Assembly (NCBI GenBank): GCA_028015205.1
Contig: JAPWFG010000026.1
Span: 1,054,001-1,118,000, forward strand
Reading direction: 5' to 3'
Length of the DNA: 64,000 nucleotides
DNA from: Mytilisepta virgata
Taxonomy: Eukaryota > Mollusca > Bivalvia > Mytilida > Mytilidae
Shown: positions 1 through 12,281 of the stretch, in pieces
Position numbering within the stretch: position 1 is the first letter of the stretch
Layout of the letters: each line of letters starts with the position of its first letter
Notes under the pieces: generated by a model
The model's database searches: none
Seen by the model: the letters and a program-made list of their open reading frames with translations, nothing else
Told to the model about the DNA's origin: nothing
Translations under genes and position numbers: made by a program

Positions 1-1224
1 ATATAATTTTAATACGACACTTAATCTGTTTAAGTGTTTAAAATATGATGAAAACCAGTTAGGGTCAGGATGGATAAAAGGGAGGTTTATTCATACAACA
101 GGTATATAATCACCACAGCCAAAATGCATTGTGCTGTGCGACAGATGTCACAAGTTAAGCAGGATATGCTTATACCTCTGGAGAATATGCTGTGTCATAT
201 ATTGGTATAGGTCTCATTTTACATTAATGTCAAATCAAGCATTAGATTTTTAATTTCTTTATTTAAATGTTTCATTTCTGCAATCATTTTATACCTAAGG
301 AAACTATGGAAACAATTATTTGAGTTAAAATGGAGAGGAAGTGATCTTGGATTCGGAAATATTTTCCAGAATCGGTGAATTTGCACTTATTTTTCTCCAA
401 AATATGCAAAAACTTCTACAATGTATTTTATGTTCAATCCTGCTTTTTTAGCAAATTTCCAAGCCGGTCTTTTTCACATTTTTAATAGTTGACCCCTTTC
501 CCCAACAAGTTATAGTTGTTATTCTAAGTTACCAAAATAAAAAACAACCACAACTCACCAAATGTGTAAGATTTCAAAAGGTGAGTATCATTGACGTGTA
601 CGAATTTATAATAAATTCTTTGATACCAATTTTGATGCACAAGATGTACACCATTCGTCGATTTACGACTCATCAGTTGTGCTCAAGGCCTAGAATGTTG
701 GAAACCTAAACAACAAACCAAAACGTTGAAGAGCAAATTCAAAAATACCGAAATGACCGAAAGGCGAGGTTTATTCATACAACCGGTATATAATCACCAC
801 TGCGAAAATGTCATTAAGTCTGACTATCCGAGTTTTTTTATTCTAAAACTATGTTTTGTCCTGTGTTCTATTGCACCTGCTATCACTTTCGGTTTTATGT
901 GGGGGTTCACAGTGATTTAGTTAGTGAACTGTCTTGTTTTTCTTTATTTTATCACGTTATTATATGTTTTTCATTCTTTTAGTTATACATGTATCCTCGT
1001 GGCATTTGATTGTTATATTCCATTCCCATGAGTTTGTCTTTTTCTTTGGATTTCAATTTTACTGACTCTTTCCACAGTTTTGTTCCATTGGTATTCTTTT
1101 GCCATGAATTGTTATTTACAATCTGGATTTCTTCTAAACACCATTTATACAAGACAATAAATCTTTGGTTTGTCTAACAATTTTGATGACACGATGTCAT
1201 GATAATCAGAAATTGTTGTCCTAC
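1..1224. repeat. Repeat-bearing flank, no exon recognised
   Basis: Two imperfect copies of a block near 85-130 and 765-815 share the words ggtttattcatacaac and ggtatataatcaccac. A copy of the short dispersed repeat (about 609-773, plus orientation) contains gatgcacaagatgta and tcatcagttgtgctcaagg. A small open frame at 726-920 reads through this repeat and is not considered a gene. Confidence 0.5.
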
Positions 1225-1461
1225 CTTTATTTCTTCCGTTACAGTCGAACTTTTTTCATATACAACAATGTAAATTTTCCTAATATTCCTTTTTTTTCTT
1301 GTTTTGTCGAAAAAGTTTTTCATGCTCTCGATGATTGTTTTCGCCGCATCTTTTGGTGGGTACTGTAAATATCCTGTCCCAAGTGTTGGGAAAGCAATTT
1401 CATGTGTAGTTTGGTATCTGTTTGCCTTTTCCAAACAGGCTTTAACAAAGTCTGCTAGAAT
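1225..1461 (-). CDS. Macrodomain 2, exon 3 (C-terminal half)
   Basis: 79 codons, phase 0, acceptor atttcag and donor gtagga. It contains ILADFVKACLEKAN, the phosphate loop IAFPTLGTGYL and the closing strand IRKIYIVVYE. The donor implies more coding sequence to the left, but no convincing exon was found in bases 1-1224. Confidence 0.9.
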
Positions 1462-4400
1462 CTGAAATTGGAAATTAGGTTCAAATCACATACAAATTAC
1501 ATTAAAAGTAAACAATACTAACACAAATATATGGATTTCAGAATATTAGTTACATGTAGATATCCCATAAAATCACAAGTGTAAATGGCAAACCAATATT
1601 CAAATTGTGTTTATAAGGTAAGGCTTCAATTCCCCGAAAGATATTGAATTTACCCGGATTTTCGCGCAGCTCTTTGGGTCTGTTGCTCTCGATTTTGAGT
1701 TTTGATTTTTTGGTTTAGGGGGAGGTCCATAGTTCGGGTCAAGATAGTATATGAATATACTGAATATTAGTGCGGGAAACAAACCTAAAGTCGCTTTATA
1801 TTTATCAGTCGGATGACCGGTTCTAAGTTATAATGACGACGATCTATTCTGATTACATCGTAACATTAACTACGTTTCCCAGGACATTTACCTATGACAG
1901 CTAGACATTGGCTGTCTGCCATTGAAATGGCCAATTTGGTATTCGACATGATTTCATCATTTTGAGTGCATGCAGTCTACAAAAACATGTGAACCGACGT
2001 ATTCAATGGGCTGGTTAAATATTCTATATAGTTATTGGAACCAAAAGTTTGTTCAACCAAAGGTTTGTAAACCTAACACCAAACGGTTTTATATACCTGC
2101 TTTGGGTTATTGTGATCACTCCACTTTGGTAAACAACCGAAATATACAAATCTACTTTTGAGAGCAAATCCAGGAAGTATTGCTAAATTTTTAGCTCCTA
2201 TTCCGTCGGGATAATCTTCCTGGCATTTGTTTTGAATCTTTTCCTTTCCGGCTTTCTTTAGTATGGCACTTGACATATTTTGTGAGCCAAGGTCAAGGTT
2301 TTTAGCTGCTGTGCTAACTATCACATCAACCTAAATATCACCGTAACAACAATAATTATAGTATAATTATTTTAACTCATAGCGCATGGGTGAATTATTA
2401 GTATTACTAATTTCGGTCACTAGTTATAAATTTTTGGTATTGTATTCGATTTTCGAGATTAATCATTCTGTTTATTACACTGACATAATGTATGTATTCA
2501 ACTAGAAAATACAAGGGATTAATATGTTTTATGTGACTACGCGTCGATCTTTGTATAGCAACGTCATTTGCGACGGCCATCACTACGTCACTTCCTTGAG
2601 TGAAATATTACTTGCGATATCACTGGGTGAATTAACGAATTTGATTTCACTCGGAAATCCTGGTATTTCACCACACTCATTGTAATAAGTTTTAATATAT
2701 GTACTTGTAGTATGAGTTATCTAAGTTCATATCAGTAGATACTGAGATTTTTTAGTTTACTTCCGCCGAGGCGATACCTCTGCTATTGGGCGGTTAGTCC
2801 CCGAGGGTATGACTTTCGCAGTAGACATTGCTTCGGCTATGACATCATTTTTAGATACTTATGTTGAAAGTTTCTGTTAATAACACTTGTGCATTCTGTA
2901 AAATTTAGGATTGCAGTTTTCTCAGATAAAGTTGACCTAACTGGAATTAGCTAAACTGTTAAAATGCAAATGCTAACAATCTTTTGTTTTTTTTGTTTTT
3001 TTTTTGTTTTTGTTTTTTTTTTTTTTTTTGTTTTTTTTTTTGTTTGTTTTTGTTTTTTGTTTTGTTTGTTTTTTTTTTGGCTCTCTAAAGTTTGGTCACA
3101 AGCGTTCCTGTTGAACGTTTATCCAGAAATGTGCTTCGAACGCAAAGGAATGTAAGTATCATTTTTTTACATCCTGGAATACCTTATAGAATAGAGAATC
3201 GAAACGGGGAATGTGTCAAAGAGTACACCTTGAAGATAAATAAGGTGCAATTAAGATACATTGCTCATTTGTCAGGGCATAATTTTATCGAACTTAATTT
3301 TTAAGGGGGTGGGGTTCCTGGCTTTCTCTATACATTTATCCCTGTTGTATTTTAGACTAGTAAATTGAGGTTGTAGGACAATTTATGCCGTTTGTTAGAC
3401 TTGTCTGTAGCCTCGTCTGTGTCCTTCAGTAACACATGAGTATTAGATGTAAAGTAATCGATATGTAACAGGTAGCAAAGGATTCAGCTCGAAACGATAC
3501 TAGGGAGGTCTTGAATATTTAGGGTTTTTTTTTATTGTTTAACTTGTTTGATAATGAGAGGAAGTAATTTGGAAACAAATTTGTATTAAAATAGGGTAGT
3601 TACTGGAATTTTAAATGTTTCTCTTCCGGCAAAACTTAAAATGAAGGAATGTTGACCATACAGTATTTGTTAAACAATATTTTTCTCATACAGAACAAAA
3701 ATTATTAAATTTTATAATGATGAATGTGCGTAACATGCATGTAGATTTTTGGCAATCTATAAATGCGACTTTTCTCTGCATTAAGAATAAACCCCTTATG
3801 AAAAATAAAAAGAATGTCACGTAGAAATACATGCTCAACATATTTTGAAAATATTATACTTTAGAAAGTATATTCTATTGTACCAATTTTAAGGCACAAA
3901 CTATGCATATTTCGTAAATTTCAAGTGTGTTCAAGGATGAAAGCAGATATGCAACCCAAATCTGTTAAGAATTGGAAACAAAATGGATAACATGAAAGGT
4001 GAATAATGGCATAAAAATCATTGAATGCCACCCAACATGCAGATTCAAAATGTTAGGCCAAAACCATATAAGAAAAACGAGATGCACGAGAGGGATACTT
4101 TTTAGTTTCACGAAATTTAATATTTTAATAAAGAATTGAAACACTAGAAATAGAACAACCTTACGACCGTTAGAGTCTATCAATTGTCTACCACACTGGC
4201 GACACTATTGTCGAGATCGATAATTGTGGATTTAAATTCCTTCCTTAATTAGCGTCAAGGATCAGAAAGGGTATACATTGTATGTCTCTAAGTAAATTAT
4301 TTTCTTATAAACATTCTTAAGTTCAATATCAGTGTAAAACTTTAAGATGTCCGAATTCACAAAAAGTAAAAACTTTTATGCAACTAAGTTACTATGATGT

Positions 4401-7400
4401 ATATAGAAATTTCATAATCTCAGATCCACAGATTGTTTTAGATTTCCGATAAATATTTTAACATGAGAATTCAAAGTATACATAGTTACATATCAAAATT
4501 AATTGTGATACCTTATAATCTGTTATATCACCTTGTTTGATCAAAATCAAGTCTTGTAGATTTGTGCCATCTGAAAAAGCAGCAAAGATGACACTTTTGT
4601 CGTTGGACTGTACTTACTCGTAGTCCGAGTTTATTCTGACCACAAACTATCTTTTTTCAAAAATGGCTAGGGTCACATAAAAAGGTCATAGCACACTTCA
4701 TACTTAAAACTAGAAAATATTGCGAAAACCGCGTATAGTGATGCTTTGAAATTTCAATGTCCCACTGGCTTGGTCAATCTTCCAATATTATTATGGCGTC
4801 CTGTGCCATATTTTTATATTATCTTTTAATTTAATTTAGAGTGTATCTTCTAATGCAAATAAACCTAGTTTCTCATATATGTACTGATATATTGAATTGT
4901 ACATTTCCCATGGATCTAAAAGGATTTACTTTTGGTTATGGGGTAATGTATGTTTTTAATACCAATATCCTTTTCTGTTCTTTCTTGTCAATGTCTCCAT
5001 GTACCCATATTGATTAAACAATTATTATGTAAACATTCTTGTTTCTCTTTTGCTCAGTATTCACATTACTAGTTATTCAGTTTTCTACTGCTTATTCTGG
5101 TACTGTTTTCTGTGTGACTCTTCTCACAATTTCACCTTTATCTTATGGACATTCTCGACACTATCTTAAAGCCTTGTTATTCTTTTGTCGACATGGGCAG
5201 CATGGCGGGTGTCCTGCAGGAACCAGAGGTCCATGTTCTTCATATATTTTTACTTTTTAATTGTAATGCATCTATTGTTTTGGTCTTGTCTTCGTTGTTC
5301 TCCGGAGTTTTTCAGTTGTTTCGATTTTCCCTCCTTCGAATATCCGTTTGGTATTTCTTGACTATACTTATAATTACTAGATGGTGATAAGAATCTGCTG
5401 TTAATTACCTTGTTTGTAATCAGGCCTTAACCTCATCTGGACGGCTACTAACTTTATTATCATTTTTCTGTTTAATTACTTACCATGTCTGTCGGATTTA
5501 TAAGCTTTATTGTCATATGTCTGCCTTGTCTGTGGTATATGAAAAATAATTGACATTTTACCAATCTAAAACGTGTGTTTTGAAAATCTCGTATACACAA
5601 TTGATATATGAACCGAACGTATGTGCAAATTAGTTATAAATATAACATTGTTACATAAACATGATAAATGTAATAAAAGTACATACTTTTTTAATTTTTC
5701 ATTAAGTTAACGACATTCCACAGTAAGGAAATTCATTTATGTATTTTAATTTAGGTAAAATACCTATAAATTATGCTACGGTTAAATTCAAATCTCTGTT
5801 ATAACTGATTGTTTTCATAAACTTGATGGTCAATATTTCCATTTTGCGCTTCTAGTAGGACACGTTTCTGGACAAAATTTTATGATGATAATATATGCAC
5901 GTATGTTGAATCCGTGCATCGATAATGGTGTTTAAAAAAACGGAGTGTTTGTACATCATTACCGGTTTTGTACAGAACGACTACGCTCTATACAACGTCT
6001 TTCACCTGCGACCAATTATATTAGTGGTGATACTTTTCGATGAGGATTGAATTGCAAAATAAAACGTTCTGCAAGGTGTCCCATTCTCACAAGACATCAT
6101 CACTTTGTAAGACTCCGGTGGGCCGGCACTCGACAACGGAGTTTTTTTTTTTTTCTGAGAAAAGTTGTTACTGCTAGTTCATGAAGATAAGAGTGAAAGA
6201 TGTGGTAATAACTGCATGATAGAAAGAGAAGCATGAGGCGGTCCATGGATAATGCGGCTTGGATCAGAAACTATGGTTTTTATCTTTATCTTCCAGAATA
6301 CGGGACAAGGTACAGGAAATCATAGAAAGGTAGATCGCACATAGTGCCCCATTTTTCACCCCATGAAAACATCGGGACTTACAGCAGCAAAACATAACGG
6401 TAATTCAGTGGCTCCTCATAGTAATGAATTATGGACGTATTAGTAGGATTTCATCAAAATTCAGATTCCTTGAATTAAAAAAATAAATTCTGTTTTACCT
6501 TTGTCTTTCCTTTCCTTTCTCCTTTTTTCTCTTTGAATGCATCTGTGATTCAAAAAAGAACATTTTCTAATCTGCTAAAACTGCTAGGTTTTATGTTTTT
6601 AATAAGCATTTTCATCTCTCAAATTAAATTTTATTTTTTTTCATTAAGTTTAATGGTCACATTATTTTAAGATTTATCGTTAATGCTTATGTATTAGCTT
6701 ATTGTCTAGCATTTAAGCTTAATGCCTGACTTTATTTACTGTCGCAAATACCTATATGCTTGAAATATGTTCATTTCAGGTTGACATCAAATCTAACACT
6801 TTTCCATCTGTCAATCAAGAACTTTCCCGGTTCATGGCAACATATCCACCTTTTAGTTATAAAGGTATATTTTATGGTTTATTTGGCTCCAATATTTTGA
6901 AGCTAAAACGTTTTCTCCTCATGATGCATTCTCGGTAGATGGTGTATTTCGGGATTTTCGTTCAATAGCTCTACAACTTTCAAATTGGTTTATTTTTTTT
7001 CAAATTTCTACCAATTTAACCTTTAAAGTGAGATAAATGATTGATATAAAATCTTTGATACCAATTTTGATTTACTACTCATCAGTTGTGTCCAGGGCCT
7101 GAAATGTTGAAAACTAAAACAACATTCCAAAAGGGTTGAAGAAAAACTAAATAATGACAAAATGAACAAAAGGATAAAACCAAGGATTAATTCTCTTACC
7201 TTTGTTTTTACGTAATTGTTCGGTTAATGCCTGAAATACAATGTATATAGATTCCAAAGATTTTATTACAGTGTGCTTATTTTCTCTATTTCGGGGTGGG
7301 GATTTTTAGCTTTGATACCATTTATTGCTTAAATTCTTAAAAATAAACATTATATATATATAACTGTCAATGATTGTATACCTAAATCCTTCGGATCAGT

Positions 7401-10130
7401 TTAAACAGACTTTAAATCAGAAATTATAGTTTCTCTAGTATATTGAAAGTCAAATTAAGATGAATATTTAATGATTGAAGATTAGTTTTTATTCAGATAT
7501 CTTTTACGGTATAATGGGTAGTGATTTTGTTTAATGGAAGGCAAACAAGTATACACCAATGATATATAATAAATGAATTCAACTGTAAAACTGCAAATAC
7601 GTTCAATCTCTGATGTTTCCATACAGATGTTTAAACAAGTTTAAAACTAGTTAGGGAATAAAGCTAGATAAAAACATTCACACTTCATCACCATAAATGT
7701 ATCACTGTTTATTATAAAGATGCAACCTTGTGAACGCATGCAATGTTTAACATGAGTGAGGTAAACCCGGTCTCAGATTATGTCGTCATTTTGGCATAGG
7801 TAAGAAAAAAAATAGTTTATTGTTATTTGAATCTTTTCCCTTTAAAACGTTAGGCCAACATAGTTTTCCATCGTTGGGCCAGCGATGGCCCATCGTTAGA
7901 TTGCTGTCTGGGATCTTTTCAGTCACATCTCATTCCTTAGTGCATGTGTGAAATGATTCTTGTTACCTTAACAATGACACACATTAAGTGTACGTACATT
8001 ACAAGTGATTTAAATTAAATTATAAACACATCATAAGAATACATATTATATAGATGTCAAAAATAGATGACTTATAGTTTATTTTTGTACTTTTTTTATA
8101 CAAGTTTTTTCTAGTGAAAATTTCAATTCCGATATTTTGTTTTTGTTCTCGAATTCTGTTTCACGATTGATGTCATATCCTCCTTTTTACTAATTGAACA
8201 TGTACTTACATTCAGCTCATCCTGCATCTGTGGACCGCCTTCATATACAATGACGTAGATATGTTTAATTTTCGTATGTGCTGTTGTTTTTGCAAATTTC
8301 ACAAAACAAGATATCAAGGTCTCTGACATTTCATTAACATGAAACCCAAGACTTCCTGTACCGAGAGTAGGAAACGCGATATCGCATTTGTTAAAACTGT
8401 CGTTAGCAGTCTTCAGGCACTTATTGACGAAGTCTCGAAGAGCCTTTAACAAAAGATTAAATGTAGTATGTTAGTATGTATAGCCTCTTCTTCAAAATTG
8501 GATACATTAAACCTGAATATTTTAGAGGTAGTGACGATGTTAAAATAAATAATAGATGTCTAAATCAGAATAATATAAACTTTAGGTCTTAAAAGCTATA
8601 CATATAGATTCTCCTTCAGGTACGAGTCAGTTATGGAATTTCTCCACCCGAGATAGTTAAATTTACGATTTTCAACACGCGATCCCTTAGCGAGCGTGTT
8701 AAAATCTAAAATTTAAATATACATTTTTTTCTGTTTTTCCTTTATAGACTTATTTTTCGGTTTTTTTTGGTTTTTTTTTTTTTTTGGTTTTTTTTTGGCT
8801 GATAACCAGAATAAATTGGGTTATAATTTCAGCGTCCAACATTAGGCCTTAAGCACCAATTATCAGTCCTTAATCGAACAAATGTGGATATTTTGTGCAT
8901 CAAAGGTAGTATCATGGAATATCAGTAATCATTCTAGGTATGTCAGTATGTATAGATTGAATAAATTAGTAATCTAATACAAAATATGGCTAGAATTAAC
9001 TCACATCAATGGATCCATCAGACTTTCGATCTAAAATAGATCCGAAGTAAACCTTATTGCAAGGCAGCTTAAGTCCGTCGACCTCCAAAATATCTCCTTT
9101 AGGGTGATGTGTTCTCTTTTTGTTGCATGCTACTTGTATCCCATCACCTGCCGCTTGTAAAATGCTCTTAGATAGTACACCGGTGTTTAGATTAAAATCA
9201 GGTGTCGTAGTAATAGCAATTACATCGACCTTAATAAATGCATAAAATAAGTGTAAATCCATACTTCTGGTATTGTATTAAATATAATGAATAAAAGTAA
9301 CGTGCGAGAAATAAAAAGCATGTTTAAAAATGCTTCTGTTGTGTCTTGCTGCATTTTTTTTTCTAAATCCGATTTATTTCTGGGAGCTTACTCTCTTCTT
9401 CAACTTCAATTTACTACACTATTGTCTCTATCGGTTCACTTGCAATATGTTGCTCCATTTATTAAAAAGTCACTTATACTGAGAAAAGTGGAAAAATAAT
9501 TGCATGGTTCACCACAGACAATATATTGTGAGATTCACATATAGGTTTCATATTTTTTTTTCTTATTATGTTGTATTGTACTCTATATGTTTGTTCTTAT
9601 ATATGCTTTCAACCCTTAGGGTATAATTATGCATTTCTAAATAAAGTTATTAACTCCAGAGGACGATTACAATAGAATTTCACGATAAATATGATGACTT
9701 CATTTTTGCAAATGTATATAAGCCTTTAATTAATAGATTCTTTTCAGAACATGGAAGTTCAGGATTTGAATTTTTTAGGGCAATATTTGTACGTTTACTT
9801 TTAAATTAAGTTTGTCTTCGCAATTGTCAATTCTGACCTCCTAAATTTCTTCCTCTCGATATTTTAAAGATGAGCATTTTTTACATAGAAACGTGAAACA
9901 AAAAGTAACTAGTATAGAACATGTAGAATGTGACCCCCTAAATCCCAATCCTTATATCTTGAGTTTGTATTGATATTCTAGGGGCGTAGAACTTTGATAA
10001 TAAACTGTATCACAAAATACAGAAATATCAGAGGAATCTCGGACTACTTGTGCATTACAAGAGATGTGATACCTTCTTTCGTGTTATGTTGCCCCTCTCA
10101 ACCTTAATGGTAAGGTTACCACACTTTAAA
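1225..10130 (-). CDS. Tandem macrodomain gene (PARP14-like), seven exons, both ends missing
   Basis: Joining exons 10130-10073, 9229-9005, 8443-8210, 7230-7200, 4570-4512, 2330-2097 and 1461-1225 gives one open frame of about 340 codons with AG/GT borders and matching phases at every junction. It encodes two macrodomains, folds that bind or hydrolyse ADP-ribose. Each starts with a beta strand ending in a GNIT or GDIT motif, continues with VDVI and a helix, and carries the phosphate-binding loop FPTLGTG. The two are joined by a short charged linker. Tandem macrodomains of this kind are typical of PARP14/PARP9-like proteins, but no PARP catalytic domain is visible. The gene continues left of 1225 and has an unidentified exon right of 10130 that supplies two bases of a split codon. 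The existence of the domains is secure; the overall protein class is inferred. Confidence 0.85.
2097..2330 (-). CDS. Macrodomain 2, exon 2 (N-terminal half)
   Basis: 78 codons, phase 0, acceptor atatttag and donor gtatat. It begins VDVIVSTAAKNLDLGSQN, closer to the family norm than domain 1, then SSAILKKAGKEKIQ and the strand RFVYFGCLPKW. Confidence 0.9.
2331..4511. other. Intron of the macrodomain gene, low-complexity and repeat scraps
   Basis: Holds a T-rich tract with TTTTG steps at about 2985-3078 and a fragment at 2750-2840 (containing ccccgagggtatga) related to the dispersed short-repeat family. Nothing else recognised. Confidence 0.5.
4512..4570 (-). CDS. Macrodomain 2, exon 1 (first beta strand)
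   Basis: 59 bp, acceptor tttttcag and donor gtatca. Two leading bases complete the aspartate begun in the linker exon, then 19 codons ending LILIKQGDITDYK, the classic macrodomain opening strand (K-x-GDIT). It ends in phase 0 and joins VDVIVSTAAKN in the next exon. Confidence 0.85.
5190..5368 (+). repeat. Family-I Penelope-like 3' tail, short copy
   Basis: Runs from a gcatggcgggtgtcctgcag-like start to ggtatttcttgacta. The same tail follows the decayed reverse transcriptase at 41579-42676 and recurs at 23915-24263 and 28618-28838. These are 5'-truncated retroelement copies. This one lies in the large intron 4571-7199, whose remainder shows nothing recognisable. Confidence 0.65.
7045..7190 (+). 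repeat. Dispersed short repeat, plus orientation
   Basis: Contains tttgataccaattttgat, tcatcagttgtg and the lead-in to aaaaggttgaagaa-like sequence, as in other copies. It ends at the linker micro-exon 7200-7230. Confidence 0.6.
7200..7230 (-). CDS. Linker micro-exon between the macrodomains
   Basis: A 31-bp exon between a gtatttcag acceptor and a gtaaga donor. It encodes ALTEQLRKNK plus the first base of an aspartate codon. Phase 0 in and phase 1 out fit both neighbours exactly, which is the main support for so small an exon. Confidence 0.7.
8210..8443 (-). CDS. Macrodomain 1, exon 3 (C-terminal half)
   Basis: 78 codons in phase 0, acceptor gttaaag and donor gtaagt. It carries the helix ALRDFVNKCLKTA, the strand and phosphate loop IAFPTLGTGSLGF, and the closing strand IKHIYVIVYE. 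It aligns residue by residue with exon 1225-1461 of domain 2. Confidence 0.9.
8606..8712. repeat. Partial fold-back repeat (agattctccttcaggtacg family)
   Basis: Shares its left arm with the complete fold-back at 50576-50709. The right arm is lost and replaced by a small internal palindrome, aacacgc to gcgtgtt. A T/G-rich tract follows at about 8760-8798. Confidence 0.6.
9005..9229 (-). CDS. Macrodomain 1, exon 2 (N-terminal half)
   Basis: 75 codons in phase 0, acceptor ttattaag and donor gtgagt. It starts VDVIAITTT, the strand that normally leads into the ADP-ribose loop (often NAAN or a relaxed form), then the helix segment LSKSILQAAGDGIQ typical of PARP14-type macrodomains. The loop is divergent, with threonines instead of the usual asparagines. 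Confidence 0.85.
9290..9660 (+). repeat. LINE 3' tail remnant
   Basis: The string gcaatatgttgctccattta followed by taattgcatg and a final aaataaagtt resembles the 3' end of the non-LTR element at 58463-58920. Only the very end of the coding frame (QYVAPFI) and the untranslated tail remain. Confidence 0.45.
10073..10130 (-). CDS. Macrodomain 1, exon 1 (first beta strand)
   Basis: 58 bp, preceded by a tttcag acceptor and followed by gtatca. One leading base completes a codon from an unseen upstream exon. The remaining 19 codons read NLTIKVERGNITRKK at the end, the macrodomain opening strand. It matches the equivalent exon of domain 2 (4512-4570) in length, position and motif. It ends in phase 0 and joins exon 9005-9229. 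Confidence 0.75.
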
Positions 10131-10406
10131 CTGAAAATGTCTGAAAATGTAAAATAGTATGTATCATGTAAGGAAATTATACACTATATGCATATTCTAA
10201 TGGGTGTATCATAAAGATAATTTTTTCTGACACCATAACATTTATCATCTGTACATCTGTAAATATCCATAGACGTATCCCTTATTTAAAAAAAACGACG
10301 ATTATGTAAACAACACAATATTAAGGGTAAAGTGCTATTCCCTTGCATTGGGTTATTTCGTGTGTAATTTTAAATTTTAAATTTCGTAAACATTATGAGG
10401 TTCTTT

Positions 10407-10830
10407 TTATTCCCTTGGCCCTCCGAAATTTTGACAACGGACGTAACAAAGATGACAAATATACCCAAGGAGCAAATCAGAAAACGTAATCCATTGGACA
10501 GACAGACCGGAAAGACAAATGAACAACCATAAGCACAAAAAATAAACACTGAAAACTAAAAAACAATGAACAACACGAACTCCTATAAAAACCATTAGTG
10601 AACCTAGGTGCTCCGGAATGATAGGCAGTTCCTGCTCAGTATATGGCACACGTCGTGAAGTTCAACAAAGTCAATCCGATGGATGTCACAAATCGGTGGA
10701 GGTACATGAAATGTTACGACAGTGAGAACAGTTTCAAACATCATCTTAGATATTGGAACACTGTAATAAAGGTCAATCAATTCGTGATGACGACCGTAAA
10801 ATGTCTTAAAGTACGTTGCAGCGAACTGAG
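10407..10830 (-). repeat. Family-II Penelope-like 3' tail, minus orientation
   Basis: The reverse complement matches the tail at 44760-45335: ccaccgatttgtgac, ggattgactttgttgaactt and gagcaggaact occur in the same order. A 124-codon plus-strand open frame here (10643-11017) is antisense to the repeat and not a gene. Confidence 0.7.
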
Positions 10831-11309
10831 TCGCTCACATTTTCTATATTCTACACAAGTTAAAGCAATACACGTTTATAAAAATTACGTAAAAGTATTC
10901 TCAAAAACCGGTAACTTTTATCCGTTTGTGTTTCATCCTATACCCACCCAATGTTGTGATAAACAGTATAAAATTCAACTTTCTAACGGTATACAGTTGG
11001 AAATGCGCATTATTTAAAAGGGTACACAGGTAAATACAGGTACATGTAACTATGGAAGGTGAAGTTGACAATTTCCAATAAAAATATTCAAAATTTTGTT
11101 TTTATCAATTTTCTTTTCACTGTCCAATGTATAATGCTATATTTTGTACGAGTATCAAGAGTGAAATGTTTCGTTTTAATTTTAAAGAATTTGCTCAATT
11201 ATGAAATTTGGCTAGTAAACGTCGAATATATATATATAAGTCTAAAGATTTGCACAATGGTACTAATATAAGATGGTAATATACGAAGATGACGTTATAA
11301 AATCGTGTT

Positions 11310-11383
11310 GACAAATATTTCGGCTTAACAAATAGCCTTCGGCTTAACAAATAGCCTTCGACTTAACAAATAGCCTTCGTCAG
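11310..11383 (-). ncRNA. Possible hammerhead ribozyme core with expanded stem II
   Basis: On the minus strand CTGACGA is followed by a GGC/GCC stem with a tattttgttaa-like loop, then GAAA, then a GTC. This is the order of conserved hammerhead boxes known at the ends of Penelope-like elements. Here the stem-loop unit is repeated three times between the boxes, and stem I pairing is weak by eye. Probably a decayed ribozyme. Confidence 0.4.
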
Positions 11384-11560
11384 TGTCGATAGTTTTTACA
11401 ATACTAATTGTATGTGTGAAAATAGCTCAGTAATCCAGGTAAGTGTTGGTCTATTGATTTTAATCTCGATCTTGATCTTCATAATTTACAACAAAACTCG
11501 ATACTCAAATATACGTAACTCTGTATATGAATATCCCAAAATGAGTGTAAAATAAAACTG

Positions 11561-12264
11561 TTAGTATTTCTTATTGATGCCGTTTGGATTATGTACATTT
11601 ACTTCCTTTATCCAAAAGCTTTCCCGAGCCTGTCGCTGGGCATCACTCCAGTGAATGTTCTGTTCAATCACTAGGATTTTCATGCGGTTAAAGTCATCAA
11701 GTTTGTGACCCATTTGTCTGAAATGCTGAGAAACTGGGAGAAGTGGCTTCTTAGAGACATCACTCCTATGGCCATTGAGGCGTTTGTGGAAAGGCTGCTT
11801 TGACTCACCAACATATTGGAGGCCACAAACCGAACATTCTAGAATGTTAATAACATTCATACTTTTGCAGGTAACATTGCAAAATATCCTATAGCTCTTT
11901 TCGGTTGCCTTACTGTGAAAAGTTGATGAGGGATGCATCTGTAGGCAGCATTTTCTCCAGAAGTACTTCTATTATCAGACATTTCAGCCCCCACCAGCAG
12001 GTTCCGCAGACTATTGGGTTGCCTAAAAGCTATTATGGGAGGCTCGGGAAAAATCTTGGATAATTTAGAATTCTTTTCAACTGTTTTCCAATGCTCACGA
12101 ATGACACCGAAGCTGTTTTTGAGGGATGGATGGTAAGTAAGAACACATGGAGTCCTTTTGTTTTTGTTTTTATCTTTGTATTCTAACAATTTACTCCTTT
12201 GAATAGTTTCCGCTTTCTGAAAACGTTTTTGGATAATTCTGTGTTTGTAGTCCCTTCTCTTCAA
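11561..12264 (-). pseudogene. Penelope-like thumb/linker and GIY-YIG endonuclease, frameshifted
   Basis: The part from 12264 to about 11940 carries the basic linker (RRDYKHRIIQKRFQKAE) and the region before the nuclease. After a frameshift near 11935 the frame 11938-11561 carries CSVCGLQYVGES then KRLNGHRSD, the GIY-YIG signature with its preceding cysteine pair, as in Penelope-like nucleases. The shift destroys a short Cys/His segment between the two halves. Confidence 0.85.
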
Positions 12265-12281
12265 GCGGGTTTCGAGTTGAC

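Noticed and set aside
2964..3304. Two overlapping frames rich in Phe/Leu or with a short hydrophobic start
   Set aside because: The first is translated T-rich low-complexity DNA; the second has no conserved feature or splice partner.
10643..11017. 124-codon plus-strand frame as a gene
   Set aside because: It is antisense to a family-II retroelement tail and shows no domain.
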